Assembly: GCF_026262575.1 (NCBI RefSeq)
Contig: NZ_JAPKFL010000020.1
Location: 31,044-95,043, forward strand
Reading direction: 5' to 3'
DNA: 64,000 nucleotides
From: Streptomyces marinisediminis
GTDB lineage: Bacteria; Actinomycetota; Actinomycetes; Streptomycetales; Streptomycetaceae
Made by a program: the position numbers and the translations under genes. The stretch's first letter is position 1; the number at the start of each line of letters is the position of its first letter. Below the pieces are notes generated by a model. It saw nothing but the letters and a program-made list of their open reading frames with translations. It ran no database searches and was not told where the DNA came from. This document shows positions 43,366 to 52,287 of the stretch, piece after piece.

Positions 43366-43448
43366 CCGAACCAGGCGGGTTTCCGAACCGGGCCGGGTTT
43401 CAGAACCAGGCCGGGTTTCCGAGTAGGGCCGGGCCTCAGACCCGGGCC
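43366..43448. repeat. 18-bp tandem repeat x4-5
   Basis: Units of the form CCGAACCGGGCCGGGTTT start at 43366, 43383, 43401, 43419 and 43437, decaying to the right. The array ends at and slightly overlaps the stop of the DM13 gene. Confidence 0.75.
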
Positions 43449-43990
43449 AGCTCGGCCGCGCCGAAGGAGACGTCGAACCGGTCGCACCAGATGCTGACGC
43501 TGGTGTACGCGTCCAGGTCCGCGTCGGCCGGGAGCGCGTAGTTGTGGCTGCCCTTGTTGCCCTTCAGCTCACCGAGGTCGAGGTAGGCGCCGTCGTCGAA
43601 CACGCTCCAGCCGTCCCGGCCGGGCAGCACCTCGGCGTCCGTCACCCACACCTTCAGGTCAGGCCCGTTGCTGGTGTCCAGCCCCTCCAGGCGCAGCACC
43701 CGCGAACCGTCCGCCAGCTCGACGATCCGCACCATGCCGCGCGTGGCGTGCTCGTGGGTGATGAACTCCCCCGAGGCCAACGTCACCGGCCCGGCCGGTC
43801 GCGACTCCCCGGGCTCCGGCCGCTCCGCGTCCCCGGCCTCCTGCTCCGTTGCCGGCCGGGTCGACGGCAGCGACTCGTGCACCGCCCGGTCCGTCCACAG
43901 CGTCCACGGCTGGAACAGGTACAGCCCCACCCCGCCCAGCGCCAGACCGAGCGCCAGCACCGCCACGAACCACGGCTTGCGACGCCTCAC
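43436..43990 (-). CDS. DM13-domain membrane protein
   Basis: A 184-residue protein from GTG 43990 (GGGGAGGG upstream). One N-terminal membrane helix (PWFVAVLALGLALGGVGLYL) and a Glu/Pro linker lead to an extracellular DM13 domain: ATRGMVRIVELADGSRVLRL, SNGPDLKVWVTDAEV, YLDLGELKGNKGSHNYALP and the conserved Cys in SVSIWCDRFDVSFG. DM13 domains are proposed electron carriers using that Cys. The GGCT-like gene lies 45 bp upstream on the same strand. Confidence 0.88.
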   Translation of the reverse strand: MRRRKPWFVAVLALGLALGGVGLYLFQPWTLWTDRAVHESLPSTRPATEQEAGDAERPEPGESRPAGPVTLASGEFITHEHATRGMVRIVELADGSRVLRLEGLDTSNGPDLKVWVTDAEVLPGRDGWSVFDDGAYLDLGELKGNKGSHNYALPADADLDAYTSVSIWCDRFDVSFGAAELARV

Positions 43991-44035
43991 GTCCGCCCTC
44001 CCCTACCAGCGATGAACCGACCGCGCCCCGCGGTC

Positions 44036-44761
44036 TCACCCCGGCAACGCCGGACCCGGGCCGGGAGTTCCGCCGCCGTCCAGCCCCGCCGCGTCCAGGA
44101 CCCGGCCCTCGGCACGGAGCACCGCCGTGCCCCGCGCGCACACCCGGTGGTCGGCGCGCACGCGCGCCACCCACTCCCGCGGCGTGCGCCCGAACAGCGC
44201 CCGCAGCCCGGCCGAGTGCCGCAGCAGGTCACCGAGGAGCTCCGGTTGCGGCCCGGCCGCCCGGGGCCGCCCGTCCGGCCCGGCCAGCAGCCCGCGCACA
44301 CCCGCGTAGACGTGCGCGCCCTCGCCCACCTCGACGGCCCGGCCCGCCGCCCGCACCGGGAAGCGCCCCACCGGCAGCCGCACCCGGCGGTAGTTGCGCC
44401 GCTCCGACGCGTCCACCACGGCGAGCTGCTCCGCGTCCAGCCACAGCAGTACCACCTCCGCGTGCCGCCCGGGGGCCGCGTACGGCGCGTATGCCACGTA
44501 CCCCGCCACGCTCACGTGCCCGGAGTGGCCCACCGCCAGCCCACCCACGCGCACGGGCACCATCGGCACTGTTCCCGAGACCCCGGCCGACGCCAGCTTG
44601 TACCGCAACTGCGCCGGCGCCGCGTTCGACCCCACCGCCACCACCGGCACCCGGCCCCGCGTGCGCACACCGGTCAGCGGCAGCAGCTCGTCCCCGCGCA
44701 GCAGCGTCGGCCCACCCACCGCCCGCCCCGGATACGCCAGCGGACACACCAACGGCACCAC
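44036..44761 (-). CDS. Hypothetical protein, gamma-glutamylcyclotransferase-like
   Basis: About 241 residues from GTG 44761 with GGGGAG upstream; the frame is open further but turns into Gly-rich noise. VPVVAVGSNAAPAQLRYKLA resembles the YGSN loop of the GGCT fold. It also has GHSGHVSVAGYVAYAPYAAP and AVVDASERRNYRRVRLP (a possible catalytic acidic site). The enzyme activity is untested and the family assignment is tentative. Forms an operon with the DM13 gene. Confidence 0.7.
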   Translation of the reverse strand: MVPLVCPLAYPGRAVGGPTLLRGDELLPLTGVRTRGRVPVVAVGSNAAPAQLRYKLASAGVSGTVPMVPVRVGGLAVGHSGHVSVAGYVAYAPYAAPGRHAEVVLLWLDAEQLAVVDASERRNYRRVRLPVGRFPVRAAGRAVEVGEGAHVYAGVRGLLAGPDGRPRAAGPQPELLGDLLRHSAGLRALFGRTPREWVARVRADHRVCARGTAVLRAEGRVLDAAGLDGGGTPGPGPALPG

Positions 44762-45030
44762 CCCATACCCCAACTCCCCCAACCCCCCACCACTCACCCG
44801 CAACCCCACCCCACAGATGCCCACCCCGCCCGACGTCTGCCGGCAAGCTCCACCGCGCCGTGCATCGGCTCGGAGATCACTGCCTCCACCCCTCCAGCAG
44901 CCGATGAGCGCTCCGCGAGGGTCTGGCAGGCCCCGTCCCCGTCGTGGTTGACGGGGCTGGGGCGGGAGCAAGGGCCCGTGGCCGGGGCGGGGCCTGGCCG
45001 TCGGACGTCTGGTTCCGGCAGACTGACCGA

Positions 45031-45999
45031 ATGCCAGGGGGTTGGAAAATCTACTTTGGTCACCCGCCCAATGTTGCCGTGGGAGCCACGTTCACCTCGC
45101 ATCGCGAGCTCTATGACAACAAGTTGCACCGCGCGTACGGCAAGGGCATCGCGGGGAACCGCCACACAGGTGTTGACTCGATCGTGGCGTCCGGAGGCTA
45201 TGCCGACGACGAAGACCACGGCGACGTCATCGTGTACACCGCAGAGGGTGGGCATCCCGACAAGGAAGGGCACATTCACAGTGATCAGTCCCTGAGCGTC
45301 ACCACCAATGCCGGTCTCGTGGTCAACGTACGCGAAGGTCTCCCACTGCGTGTCATCGAAGGAACGGCAGTACGGGGTGGAGGCAAGAAGAAGCAGTACA
45401 CCTACCGCGGCCTCTTCCGAGTCGAGGATTACTGGAGCAAGAAGTCACGGTACGGCTGCATCCTGTGGCAATTCCGCTTGGTTCAGACGGCAGCGGAGCC
45501 GGAGACGCTCGCCACCGGAGCTGAGTCCGTGGATGCCGAAAGCTCGGCGGTGGGCGTCACGGACGTCGGTGGACTCACCGAGTTGGAGAAGCAGGCGGCG
45601 CGCTTCGTGACGACGCAGCGCCGGGTTCGCAGTACTCAGCACACACGGGCAGTGAAGGAGCTGTACGGCGGCCTCTGCCAACTGTGTCGCATCCCGGTGA
45701 CCCTCGGAGATGGCGTCCACTACAGCGAGGGCGCGCATGTCCAGGCCCTTGGCCGTCCCCATTTGGGCCCCGATGTTCCGGAGAACATTCTCTGTCTCTG
45801 CCCCAACTGTCACGTGCTGTTTGACAACGGCGCCCGCCTCGTCAGCGACGAGCTCCGGGTCGTGGACGCCCTCTCGGGGCAAGTGATCGGCGACCTGTAC
45901 GTGCACGCCCGGCACAACCTTGAGGTGCGTTACCTCAGACAGCACCGAGCGCGGTGGATCGATCGCTCGCGAGCACTGGGCTTGGACCCCAACCCCTAA
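45031..45999 (+). CDS. SRA (YDG)-HNH modification-dependent restriction nuclease
   Basis: A 322-residue protein. The first 150 residues form an SRA domain (FGHPPNVAVGATFTSHRELY, GIAGN, GVDSIVASGGYADDEDHGD, VIVYTAEGG), which flips and reads modified cytosine. The C-terminus is an HNH nuclease: C216xxC219, SEGAHVQALG (H236), N252, and CPNCHVLFD (C257, C260, H261). The combination cuts DNA bearing 5-methyl- or 5-hydroxymethylcytosine. G+C is lower than in the neighbours, indicating transfer. CAGACT seven bases before the ATG suggests a leaderless transcript. Its stop overlaps that of the convergent PrsW gene. Confidence 0.85.
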   Translation: MPGGWKIYFGHPPNVAVGATFTSHRELYDNKLHRAYGKGIAGNRHTGVDSIVASGGYADDEDHGDVIVYTAEGGHPDKEGHIHSDQSLSVTTNAGLVVNVREGLPLRVIEGTAVRGGGKKKQYTYRGLFRVEDYWSKKSRYGCILWQFRLVQTAAEPETLATGAESVDAESSAVGVTDVGGLTELEKQAARFVTTQRRVRSTQHTRAVKELYGGLCQLCRIPVTLGDGVHYSEGAHVQALGRPHLGPDVPENILCLCPNCHVLFDNGARLVSDELRVVDALSGQVIGDLYVHARHNLEVRYLRQHRARWIDRSRALGLDPNP

Positions 46000-47327
46000 C
46001 GCCACGGGCCCAGGAGGGTGTGCGGGGGGACCGGGGCGACGGTGGTGGTGGGGGGGCTGGCTTGGGGGCGGTGGGTGAGGAGGGTGCTGAGGAGGGCGGA
46101 CTCGCGGGCGGGGAAGTCGGGGGGCGGGGTGGCCGTGCGTTCGGCGCGGGCGCGCAGCAGGGCCAGGGAGGTGGCGGCCGCGTGGTAGGCCGCGACGGAG
46201 CGGGCCGCGGGCTTGCCGTGCACGCGGCGGGCCAGGGAGCGGGCCTGGGAGCGCGCGTGCATGGAGCCCAGCGTCCACGGCTCGGCCGGGTGCAGCCAGC
46301 CCTGGGCGGCGTAGGCGTGCAGGGTCTCGCGGATGGTGCGCAGGTCGCGCCCCCGGGACCAGACGGTCAGCCAGACCAGGGTGGCCAGCACCGGCATCAT
46401 GAACAGGGCGTACACGAGCAGGAAGTGCAGCCCGTTGTGGGACGAGGCGGCGCCGTTCCACAGGGCGTGCAGGACCATCGCCGTCACCAGGCCGACCAGC
46501 GGCAGCGTGATGCGCACGCTCCGGCGGCGGGCGGAGACGGCGGCGGCGATGCCGAAGCCGATCCCGGTCATCGCGGTGAACAGCGGGTGCGCGAACGGGG
46601 ACATCACGATGCGCACGAAGAAGGTCTGCGCGGTGGTGGCGGCGAACCCGTCACCGGCGTAGAGCTGGTCGTCGGCGTAGGCGGTGCCCAGGTAGAGGAT
46701 GTTCTCGGTGAAGGCGAAGCCGGTGGCGGTCACGCAGGCCGTCACGACGCCGTCCACCACGCCGCCGAGGAAGCGGCGCCGGTGCAGGAAGAGCAGGAGC
46801 ACGGCGGCGGCCTTGGCGAGTTCCTCGACGACCGGGGCGACGACGGTGGCGCCGACGAGGTCGGCGTCGCTGTCCGGCACCACGCTGGTGGTCAGCCACT
46901 CGGCGGTGAAGCCGTTGGCGATGATGGCGACGAGGGTGGCCGCGCACGCGCCCCAGGCGAAGGCGAAGGCCACGGTGCGCCAGGGGGACGGCTCGACGTT
47001 GCCCACCCAGCGGAACGCCGCGATGAGCAGCGGCACCGGGAAGGTGGCCAGGAGCAGACCTATGAGGAAGCCGTCCGTACCCGTCTGCTCGCGCACGATG
47101 GCGAGGATGGTGGCCCCGGACAGGGCGAGCAGCACGGCGATCGCGACGGCCCGCACCGTGCGGCGACGCCACCAGGCGGCCCGGGGCGGCGGGTAGGCCC
47201 ACGGACCCGGCGGCGGTGCCGGTGCCGGTGCCGGAGACGCGGCCGGGGCCTGTGGGGGCGCGGGCGGCGGCGTGCGCGGGGCCGGCGGCGCGGTCGCGGG
47301 GAGGTCTCCGGGGGCGTGTGGCTGCAC
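45996..47327 (-). CDS. PrsW-family intramembrane metalloprotease
   Basis: A 443-residue protein with about eight helices after a Pro/Ala-rich N-terminal 60 residues. PrsW metal motifs are visible as VVEELAKAAAVLLL (EExxK), GFAFTENILYLG (FxxxEN), SPFAHPLFTAM and VLHALWNG (HxxW). Family members cleave anti-sigma factors at the membrane. TAGGGT (47335-47340) lies seven bases before GTG 47327, so the mRNA is leaderless. Confidence 0.9.
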   Translation of the reverse strand: MQPHAPGDLPATAPPAPRTPPPAPPQAPAASPAPAPAPPPGPWAYPPPRAAWWRRRTVRAVAIAVLLALSGATILAIVREQTGTDGFLIGLLLATFPVPLLIAAFRWVGNVEPSPWRTVAFAFAWGACAATLVAIIANGFTAEWLTTSVVPDSDADLVGATVVAPVVEELAKAAAVLLLFLHRRRFLGGVVDGVVTACVTATGFAFTENILYLGTAYADDQLYAGDGFAATTAQTFFVRIVMSPFAHPLFTAMTGIGFGIAAAVSARRRSVRITLPLVGLVTAMVLHALWNGAASSHNGLHFLLVYALFMMPVLATLVWLTVWSRGRDLRTIRETLHAYAAQGWLHPAEPWTLGSMHARSQARSLARRVHGKPAARSVAAYHAAATSLALLRARAERTATPPPDFPARESALLSTLLTHRPQASPPTTTVAPVPPHTLLGPWR

Positions 47328-47443
47328 GCGTCCGACCCTAGACGACCCGTGGACGGCCCGGCCCGGCGTTCCCGCGCCGCCGCGTGCGGCCCTCCGCGCG
47401 GTGCGGCCCGGCGCCGTCGCCGCGCCCGCGCGCAGGGGCGCGG

Positions 47444-48193
47444 TCAGTCGGCCACGCGGCGGAAGAGCAGGTCGCGGACGGTGTGTCCTTTGCCCAGGCC
47501 CTGCCCCTCGAACTTGGTGAGCGGACGCTCCGGCGGCCGGGGGGCGAAGCCGCCGTCCGGCCGGGTGTTCTCGTACGCCGGGTGGGCGGTGAGGGCGGCC
47601 AGCATCTGCTCGGCGTACGGCTCCCAGTCCGTGGCGCAGTGCACGAGCGCGCCCGGGGCGAGCGGACCGGCGGCCAGGTCGAGGAAGGCGGGCTGGATGA
47701 TGCGGCGCTTGTGGTGGCGCTTCTTCGGCCACGGATCGGGGAAGTAGACGCGCAGCCCGGCGAGCGAGGCGGGCGGGAGCATCTCCTGGAGCAGAATGAC
47801 GGCGTCGCCGTTGGCCACCCGGACGTTGGTCAGTCCCCGCTCCTCGGCGAGCCGCAGCAGGTTGCCCTGGCCGGGGGTGTGCACGTCGGCGGCGAGGATG
47901 CCGGTGCCGGGGGCGTCGGCGGCCATCCGCGCGGTGGCCTCGCCCATGCCGAAGCCGACCTCCAGGACGACGGGGGCGCCGTCGGGCAGGGTGTCGAAGA
48001 GCGCGGGCAGGTCCAGCACGCGCCGACCGTCGATGTCCAGGCCCCACCGCGGCCACAGCCGGGTCAGCGCGGCGCGCTGTGCCTGGGTGACGCGGCTGCG
48101 CCGGGGCTGGAAGCTGCGGATGCGGCGGTCGTGGTGCGAGCCCGCCGGGTCGGCCGCGGGCCCGGTACCGGGCGGAAACATCGGTGAGGACAC
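47444..48193 (-). CDS. trmB: tRNA (guanine-46-N7)-methyltransferase
   Basis: A 249-residue SAM enzyme. It has RSFQPRRSRVTQAQRAAL, the SAM loop LEVGFGMGEATARMA, the signature VYFPDPWPKKRHHKRRI and the catalytic-loop end TKFEGQGLGKGHTVRDLLF. It methylates G46 of tRNA variable loops. The GTG start (48193) has no ribosome site; TAAAAT just upstream sits in a palindrome (48196-48214), so the transcript is probably leaderless or near so. Confidence 0.95.
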   Translation of the reverse strand: MSSPMFPPGTGPAADPAGSHHDRRIRSFQPRRSRVTQAQRAALTRLWPRWGLDIDGRRVLDLPALFDTLPDGAPVVLEVGFGMGEATARMAADAPGTGILAADVHTPGQGNLLRLAEERGLTNVRVANGDAVILLQEMLPPASLAGLRVYFPDPWPKKRHHKRRIIQPAFLDLAAGPLAPGALVHCATDWEPYAEQMLAALTAHPAYENTRPDGGFAPRPPERPLTKFEGQGLGKGHTVRDLLFRRVAD

Positions 48194-48195
48194 AA

Positions 48196-48214
48196 GGCCG
48201 GTATTTTACCGGCC
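48196..48214. promoter_or_regulatory. Palindrome over the trmB -10 region
   Basis: GGCCGGTATTTTACCGGCC (8-3-8 perfect inverted repeat); its A+T-rich centre supplies the minus-strand -10 TAAAAT nine bases before the start codon. Confidence 0.5.
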
Positions 48215-48539
48215 CGGAAGGCCCCGCCGTGGGCCGTCGCCCCCCGTGGCTGGACGGCCCCGGCCCGCACTCGGCGGCGCGGCGGCCGAGTGGCTGGCGG
48301 TCGCCGCCCGGCGGCGTCGCGGTGCCGCGCGCCATCCGGTGCCGCTCGGCCCCGTGACGCGGACCGCAGTGACGTTGGGCACCGGGGACGGACGGCGTTC
48401 ACGGCGCCGGCGGACGAGGGCAGCGGTGCCCGGCCGTACGGCGGCACCGGCGCCGCCGGCACCGACGACCGGGCGCGCCCGCACCCAGCGCCCAGCGCCC
48501 CGCGCCCGGCGGCCGCGGGCCTCGCGGCGCCGTAGGGCG
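48215..48539. other. 325-bp interval without a gene
   Basis: G+C-rich; only low-complexity frames. It separates trmB from the lhgO stop codon. Confidence 0.45.
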
Positions 48540-49787
48540 TCAGGGGAGTCGGGCGAGGGCCCGGGCGGCGATCTCGCGGCCGATCGGGAGCGCGGCGGTG
48601 GCCGCCGGGGACGGCGCGTTGAGCACGTGCACGGTGTGCGGGGCCTCGGTGATGAGGAAGTCGTCGACGAGCGTGCCGTCGCGCAGCACGGCCTGGGCGC
48701 GGACGCCGGCGGGGGCGGGCCGCAGGTCGTCCTCGGTGACCGTGGGCAGCAGGCGGCGCACGGCAGCGGTGAACGCCCGCTTGGACAGCGAGCGGCGCAG
48801 CTCGCCCGCCCCGTAGCGCCAGTGCCGCCGTCCGACGTGCCAGGAACCGGGCCAGGCGAGCGTGCCGGCCAGGTCGCCCGCCCGGGCGGTGCGCCAGTCG
48901 TACCCCTCGCGGGCGAGGGCCGGGACGGCGTTGGGACCGATGTGGACGGTGCCGTCCACGCCGCGCGTGAGGTGCACGCCCAGGAAGGGGAACGCCGGGT
49001 CCGGCACCGGGTAGACCAGGCCGCGCACGAGGGCGGCGCGGGCCGGGGCCAGCTCGTAGTACTCGCCGCGGAACGGCACGATCCGGGCGGGCGGCGCGTC
49101 CCCGGCGAGCCGGGCGACCGCGTCGCAGTGCAGGCCCGCGCAGTTGACCAGGGCGCGGGCGCGCAGCACGGCGCCCGTGCCGGTGCGCACGGCGACGCCC
49201 ACGCCGTCCCGCCGGTCGACGGCCGCCACCTCGGCGCCGTAGCGCACCTCCGCGCCCGCGTCGCACGCCAGCCGTGCCAGGGCGCGGGCGACGCCGGAGT
49301 AGTCGCAGACGCCGGTGGTGGCGATGTGGATGGCGGCCTGCCCGCGCACGTGCGGCTCCAGGGCGCCGATCTGCGCCGGGCCCAGCTCGCGCAGCGGGAT
49401 GCCGTTCTCCCGGCCGCGCTGGGCCAGGGCGTGCAGCCGGGGCAGCTCCGCCCGCTCGGTGGCGACGATCAGCTTCCCCGTCACCGCGTGCGACACCCCG
49501 TGCTCGGCGCAGAACTTCACCATCTCGGCCGCGCCCTGCGCCGCGAACCGCGCCTTGAGCGAGCCCGGGCGGTAGTAGACGCCGCTGTGGATCACGCCGC
49601 TGTTCCGGCCCGTCTGGTGCCGGGCGGGGCCGGCCTCCTTCTCCAGCACGGTGACGCGCAGACCCGGCCGCGCGCGGGTCAGCGCGTGGGCCGTGGCCAG
49701 GCCGACGATGCCGCCGCCGACCACGAGCACGTCGCAGTCGTACGCACGGCCTTCTGCGGGGGCTGGAGCGCTGCCGTCGCGGTTCAC
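48540..49787 (-). CDS. lhgO: L-2-hydroxyglutarate oxidase
   Basis: A 415-residue FAD enzyme of the DAO family. The dinucleotide fold YDCDVLVVGGGIVGLATAHA is followed by the family block HQTGRNSGVIHSGVYYRPGS, GKLIVATE, VNCAGLHCDAVARLAG and a C-terminal LNAPSPAATAALPIG. It oxidises the toxic by-product L-2-hydroxyglutarate to 2-oxoglutarate at the membrane. I use GTG 49787; there is no ribosome site, and a GTG directly upstream (49790) is possible. Confidence 0.92.
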   Translation of the reverse strand: MNRDGSAPAPAEGRAYDCDVLVVGGGIVGLATAHALTRARPGLRVTVLEKEAGPARHQTGRNSGVIHSGVYYRPGSLKARFAAQGAAEMVKFCAEHGVSHAVTGKLIVATERAELPRLHALAQRGRENGIPLRELGPAQIGALEPHVRGQAAIHIATTGVCDYSGVARALARLACDAGAEVRYGAEVAAVDRRDGVGVAVRTGTGAVLRARALVNCAGLHCDAVARLAGDAPPARIVPFRGEYYELAPARAALVRGLVYPVPDPAFPFLGVHLTRGVDGTVHIGPNAVPALAREGYDWRTARAGDLAGTLAWPGSWHVGRRHWRYGAGELRRSLSKRAFTAAVRRLLPTVTEDDLRPAPAGVRAQAVLRDGTLVDDFLITEAPHTVHVLNAPSPAATAALPIGREIAARALARLP

Positions 49788-49881
49788 CACGCGTCCATGA
49801 TGAGGGGAGCCACTGACACCGGTCGCGGGGAGGGGTGACGAAGGCACGGGGTGCGGGAGGCGCCGGGCGGAGCGGCGGGCG

Positions 49882-51498
49882 TCACGCCGGGGCGGCCAGC
49901 AGGGGGCGGGCGCGTTCGCGGAACTCCACGACGCGGGGGTTGTCGCCGTAGGGCTCCATGCGGTGCAGCAGGTCCCGCACGTACTCGGTGGTGCGCGCGG
50001 ACGATATCCGCCCGGCCACCTCGACCGCCCGCGTCCCGGCCGCGCAGGCCGCGTCCAGGTTGCCGGACTCCAGCTCGGCGACGGCGGAGACCAGCAGCCG
50101 CAGCCCGTGCGAGCGCACGTACTCCTCCGTGGGCCGGGACAGCGCCTGCTCGGTGAAGCGCCGCACCTGGCGCGGGGCGCGCAGGTCGCGGTAGCACTCG
50201 GCGGCGTCGGCGGCGAGCCGGTCGTAGGAGTAGAAGTCCAGCCACGACGGGTCCGGGTCGCCCTCGCGTGAGCGTTCCAGCCAGCTCTCGGCGGCCGACA
50301 GCGCCGTGGCGCACGCGGCCGCGTCGTCGGCCTTGGCGTGTGCGCGGGCCTCCACGAGATGGAAGAAGCTCATGCCGCGGGCCGTGGCGACCGAGCGGTT
50401 GCGCTCCAGGGCGGCCTGCGCCAGATCGACGCCCTCGTCGGCGAAGCCGCGGTAGGTGGCCTGCAGCGACATGGAGGCGAGCACGTAGCCGCCGAGGGGC
50501 ACGTCGGCGGCCGCCCTGGCCAGGCGCAGGGCCTGGATGTAGTACCGCTGGGCGGCCTCCTGCTGCCCGGTGTCGAAGGCCATCCACCCGGCCAGCCGGG
50601 TCAGTTCGGCGGTGGCGCCGAACAGCGCGCGCCCGACCTCGTCGGTGTACGCGCCGAGCAGCAGCGGGGTGGCGTCCACCCGCAGGCACTCCGGCACCAT
50701 CGACGAACGCCAGTCACCGCCGCCGTACTTGGAGTCCCAGCGCCGGGCCTCCTCGGCGGCCTCGCGCAGCTTCGCGACGTCGCTGTGGCCCACCCGGGAG
50801 CGCGGCACCGCGCCCGCCGGACCGCGCCCCGGGCCGCCCGCGGTCCCGGCGAGACCGACGACCTTCCCGCCCGGAACGCCCGGGAACCCCGACGTACCCG
50901 TGGTGCTCGTGGTACCCGTGGTGCTCGTCGTGCCCGCGGCGCCCGGGCTGCCCGGCGCCCCCGCGCCGCCCGGCGGCTCGGCCGCGGCCTCGGTCCGCGG
51001 ACCGCCGCCCTCGCCGGGCGCGTGCGCGCGGGCCACGGAGCTGTCGACCGGGCTGATCAGCCACCGCGAGACCGGGGTGGCGTACGCGCTCACGGCGAAG
51101 GAGCCGGCCAGCGACTGCCACACGCTGCCGCTGCCCCGGCGTCCGGCGAGATCCAGCCGGTACAGGTCCGTCGCCGACTTCACCGCGGCGCCGACGTCAC
51201 GGGGGAAGGCCAGGCCGATCTCCGGCGCCGGGTCGGCGTCGGCCAGCCCGATCTCGTGCAGCGGCACCGGGCGGCCCAGCTTGCTGCCGATGGCGGCGGC
51301 GATGAGGTGCGGGGCCGCGCCCTGGGGCACCATGCCCTTCGAAACCCAGCGCGCGACCGACGTCTTGTCGTACCGCAGTGACAGTCCGCGCTGCGCGCCG
51401 AGGTCGTTGACCCGGCGGGCGAGCCCGGCGTTGCTGATTCCCGCGAGGGCGAGAACGGTCCCGAGCTTCTCATTCGGTCCGCGTGGCTCCCTGGACAT
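49882..51498 (-). CDS. TPR-containing developmental regulator (NsdA-like)
   Basis: A 538-residue protein from ATG 51498 (AGGGG upstream). The N-terminal helix-turn-helix-like domain reads LGTVLALAGISNAGLARRVN, LRYDKTSVARWVSKGMVPQG. The middle contains a variable Gly/Pro/Thr linker (TTSTTGTTSTTGTSG), and the C-terminal 280 residues are helical TPR-like repeats (QRYYIQALRLARAAADVPLG, DLAQAALERNRSVATARG). It matches the conserved Streptomyces sporulation-associated family that includes NsdA, a negative regulator of differentiation. The divergent neighbour is an asparagine-synthase-like gene, an arrangement I recall as conserved. Confidence 0.85.
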   Translation of the reverse strand: MSREPRGPNEKLGTVLALAGISNAGLARRVNDLGAQRGLSLRYDKTSVARWVSKGMVPQGAAPHLIAAAIGSKLGRPVPLHEIGLADADPAPEIGLAFPRDVGAAVKSATDLYRLDLAGRRGSGSVWQSLAGSFAVSAYATPVSRWLISPVDSSVARAHAPGEGGGPRTEAAAEPPGGAGAPGSPGAAGTTSTTGTTSTTGTSGFPGVPGGKVVGLAGTAGGPGRGPAGAVPRSRVGHSDVAKLREAAEEARRWDSKYGGGDWRSSMVPECLRVDATPLLLGAYTDEVGRALFGATAELTRLAGWMAFDTGQQEAAQRYYIQALRLARAAADVPLGGYVLASMSLQATYRGFADEGVDLAQAALERNRSVATARGMSFFHLVEARAHAKADDAAACATALSAAESWLERSREGDPDPSWLDFYSYDRLAADAAECYRDLRAPRQVRRFTEQALSRPTEEYVRSHGLRLLVSAVAELESGNLDAACAAGTRAVEVAGRISSARTTEYVRDLLHRMEPYGDNPRVVEFRERARPLLAAPA

Positions 51499-52287
51499 GC
51501 GCACCCCTGACACACGACGCCCGCCCCGCCGCACACGGAACATGCGCGGGGCATTCGTGAACCCAGAGTAGTTCGCCGCATCCCGACCGTTAAGGGGTGG
51601 CGCCCCGGTTGGCGGGATTCCTCCCCGTACACGAGTGCGCCGGGGGAGCCGCCCGCCGCCGGGCGGGCCGCGCGGCGGGGGCGCGGGCGTCCGCGCGGGC
51701 GCGTGCCCCGGCCGTGTGGCCGTGCGCCCGTGCGTGCGCTCTGCCCGGCGGTGTACTGCGGCGTTTGGATGGGCTCCGCGTGGGTCGGCCCGCTGTGCGC
51801 GTGGCAGTGGGCTGGGGGAATGCCGCCGTCCCACATCCCCGCGGGCGGCGGTCCCGGCCCGGGAGCACTCCACGTCTCCCGGGCCGTCGACGCGCGGCCG
51901 CTCCCGCGCGGCACGCCGTCCCGCGGCGCGTCCGGCAGGGGACGCCGCCCGCGGCGTTCCGGCCCGACCGCGACGACCACGACTGCGAAAAGGTTTCGCC
52001 AAGGAGCCGGGCCGCACCGCAAGTTGGCTGGAACTAGTGGTTTGAAGACCGTCCGGCACGGGATCACTACCCGCGAACACGGCTGCCGCCACGCGCCTTT
52101 CACGCCGCCACCGCGCCCGACACATGGCAGCATGGGCCCAGCGTCGGCCGGAACGGGAGTGGCGGACGGGGACTCATGAGCAGCCGGTGGGAGCTGAGGC
52201 GCCCGCGGCGCAGCGGTCCGGGCGTGGGCCCGCCGGTTCGGGCACAGGCCCCAGCGATGCCCGGCCCACGGGTGGAAGGCGGCGGCG
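51499..52287. other. 789-bp divergent regulatory interval
   Basis: Between the NsdA-like and asparagine-synthase-like genes. A short A+T-richer patch (51975-52070) may hold a promoter; no small gene, repeat or consensus is convincing. Confidence 0.45.
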
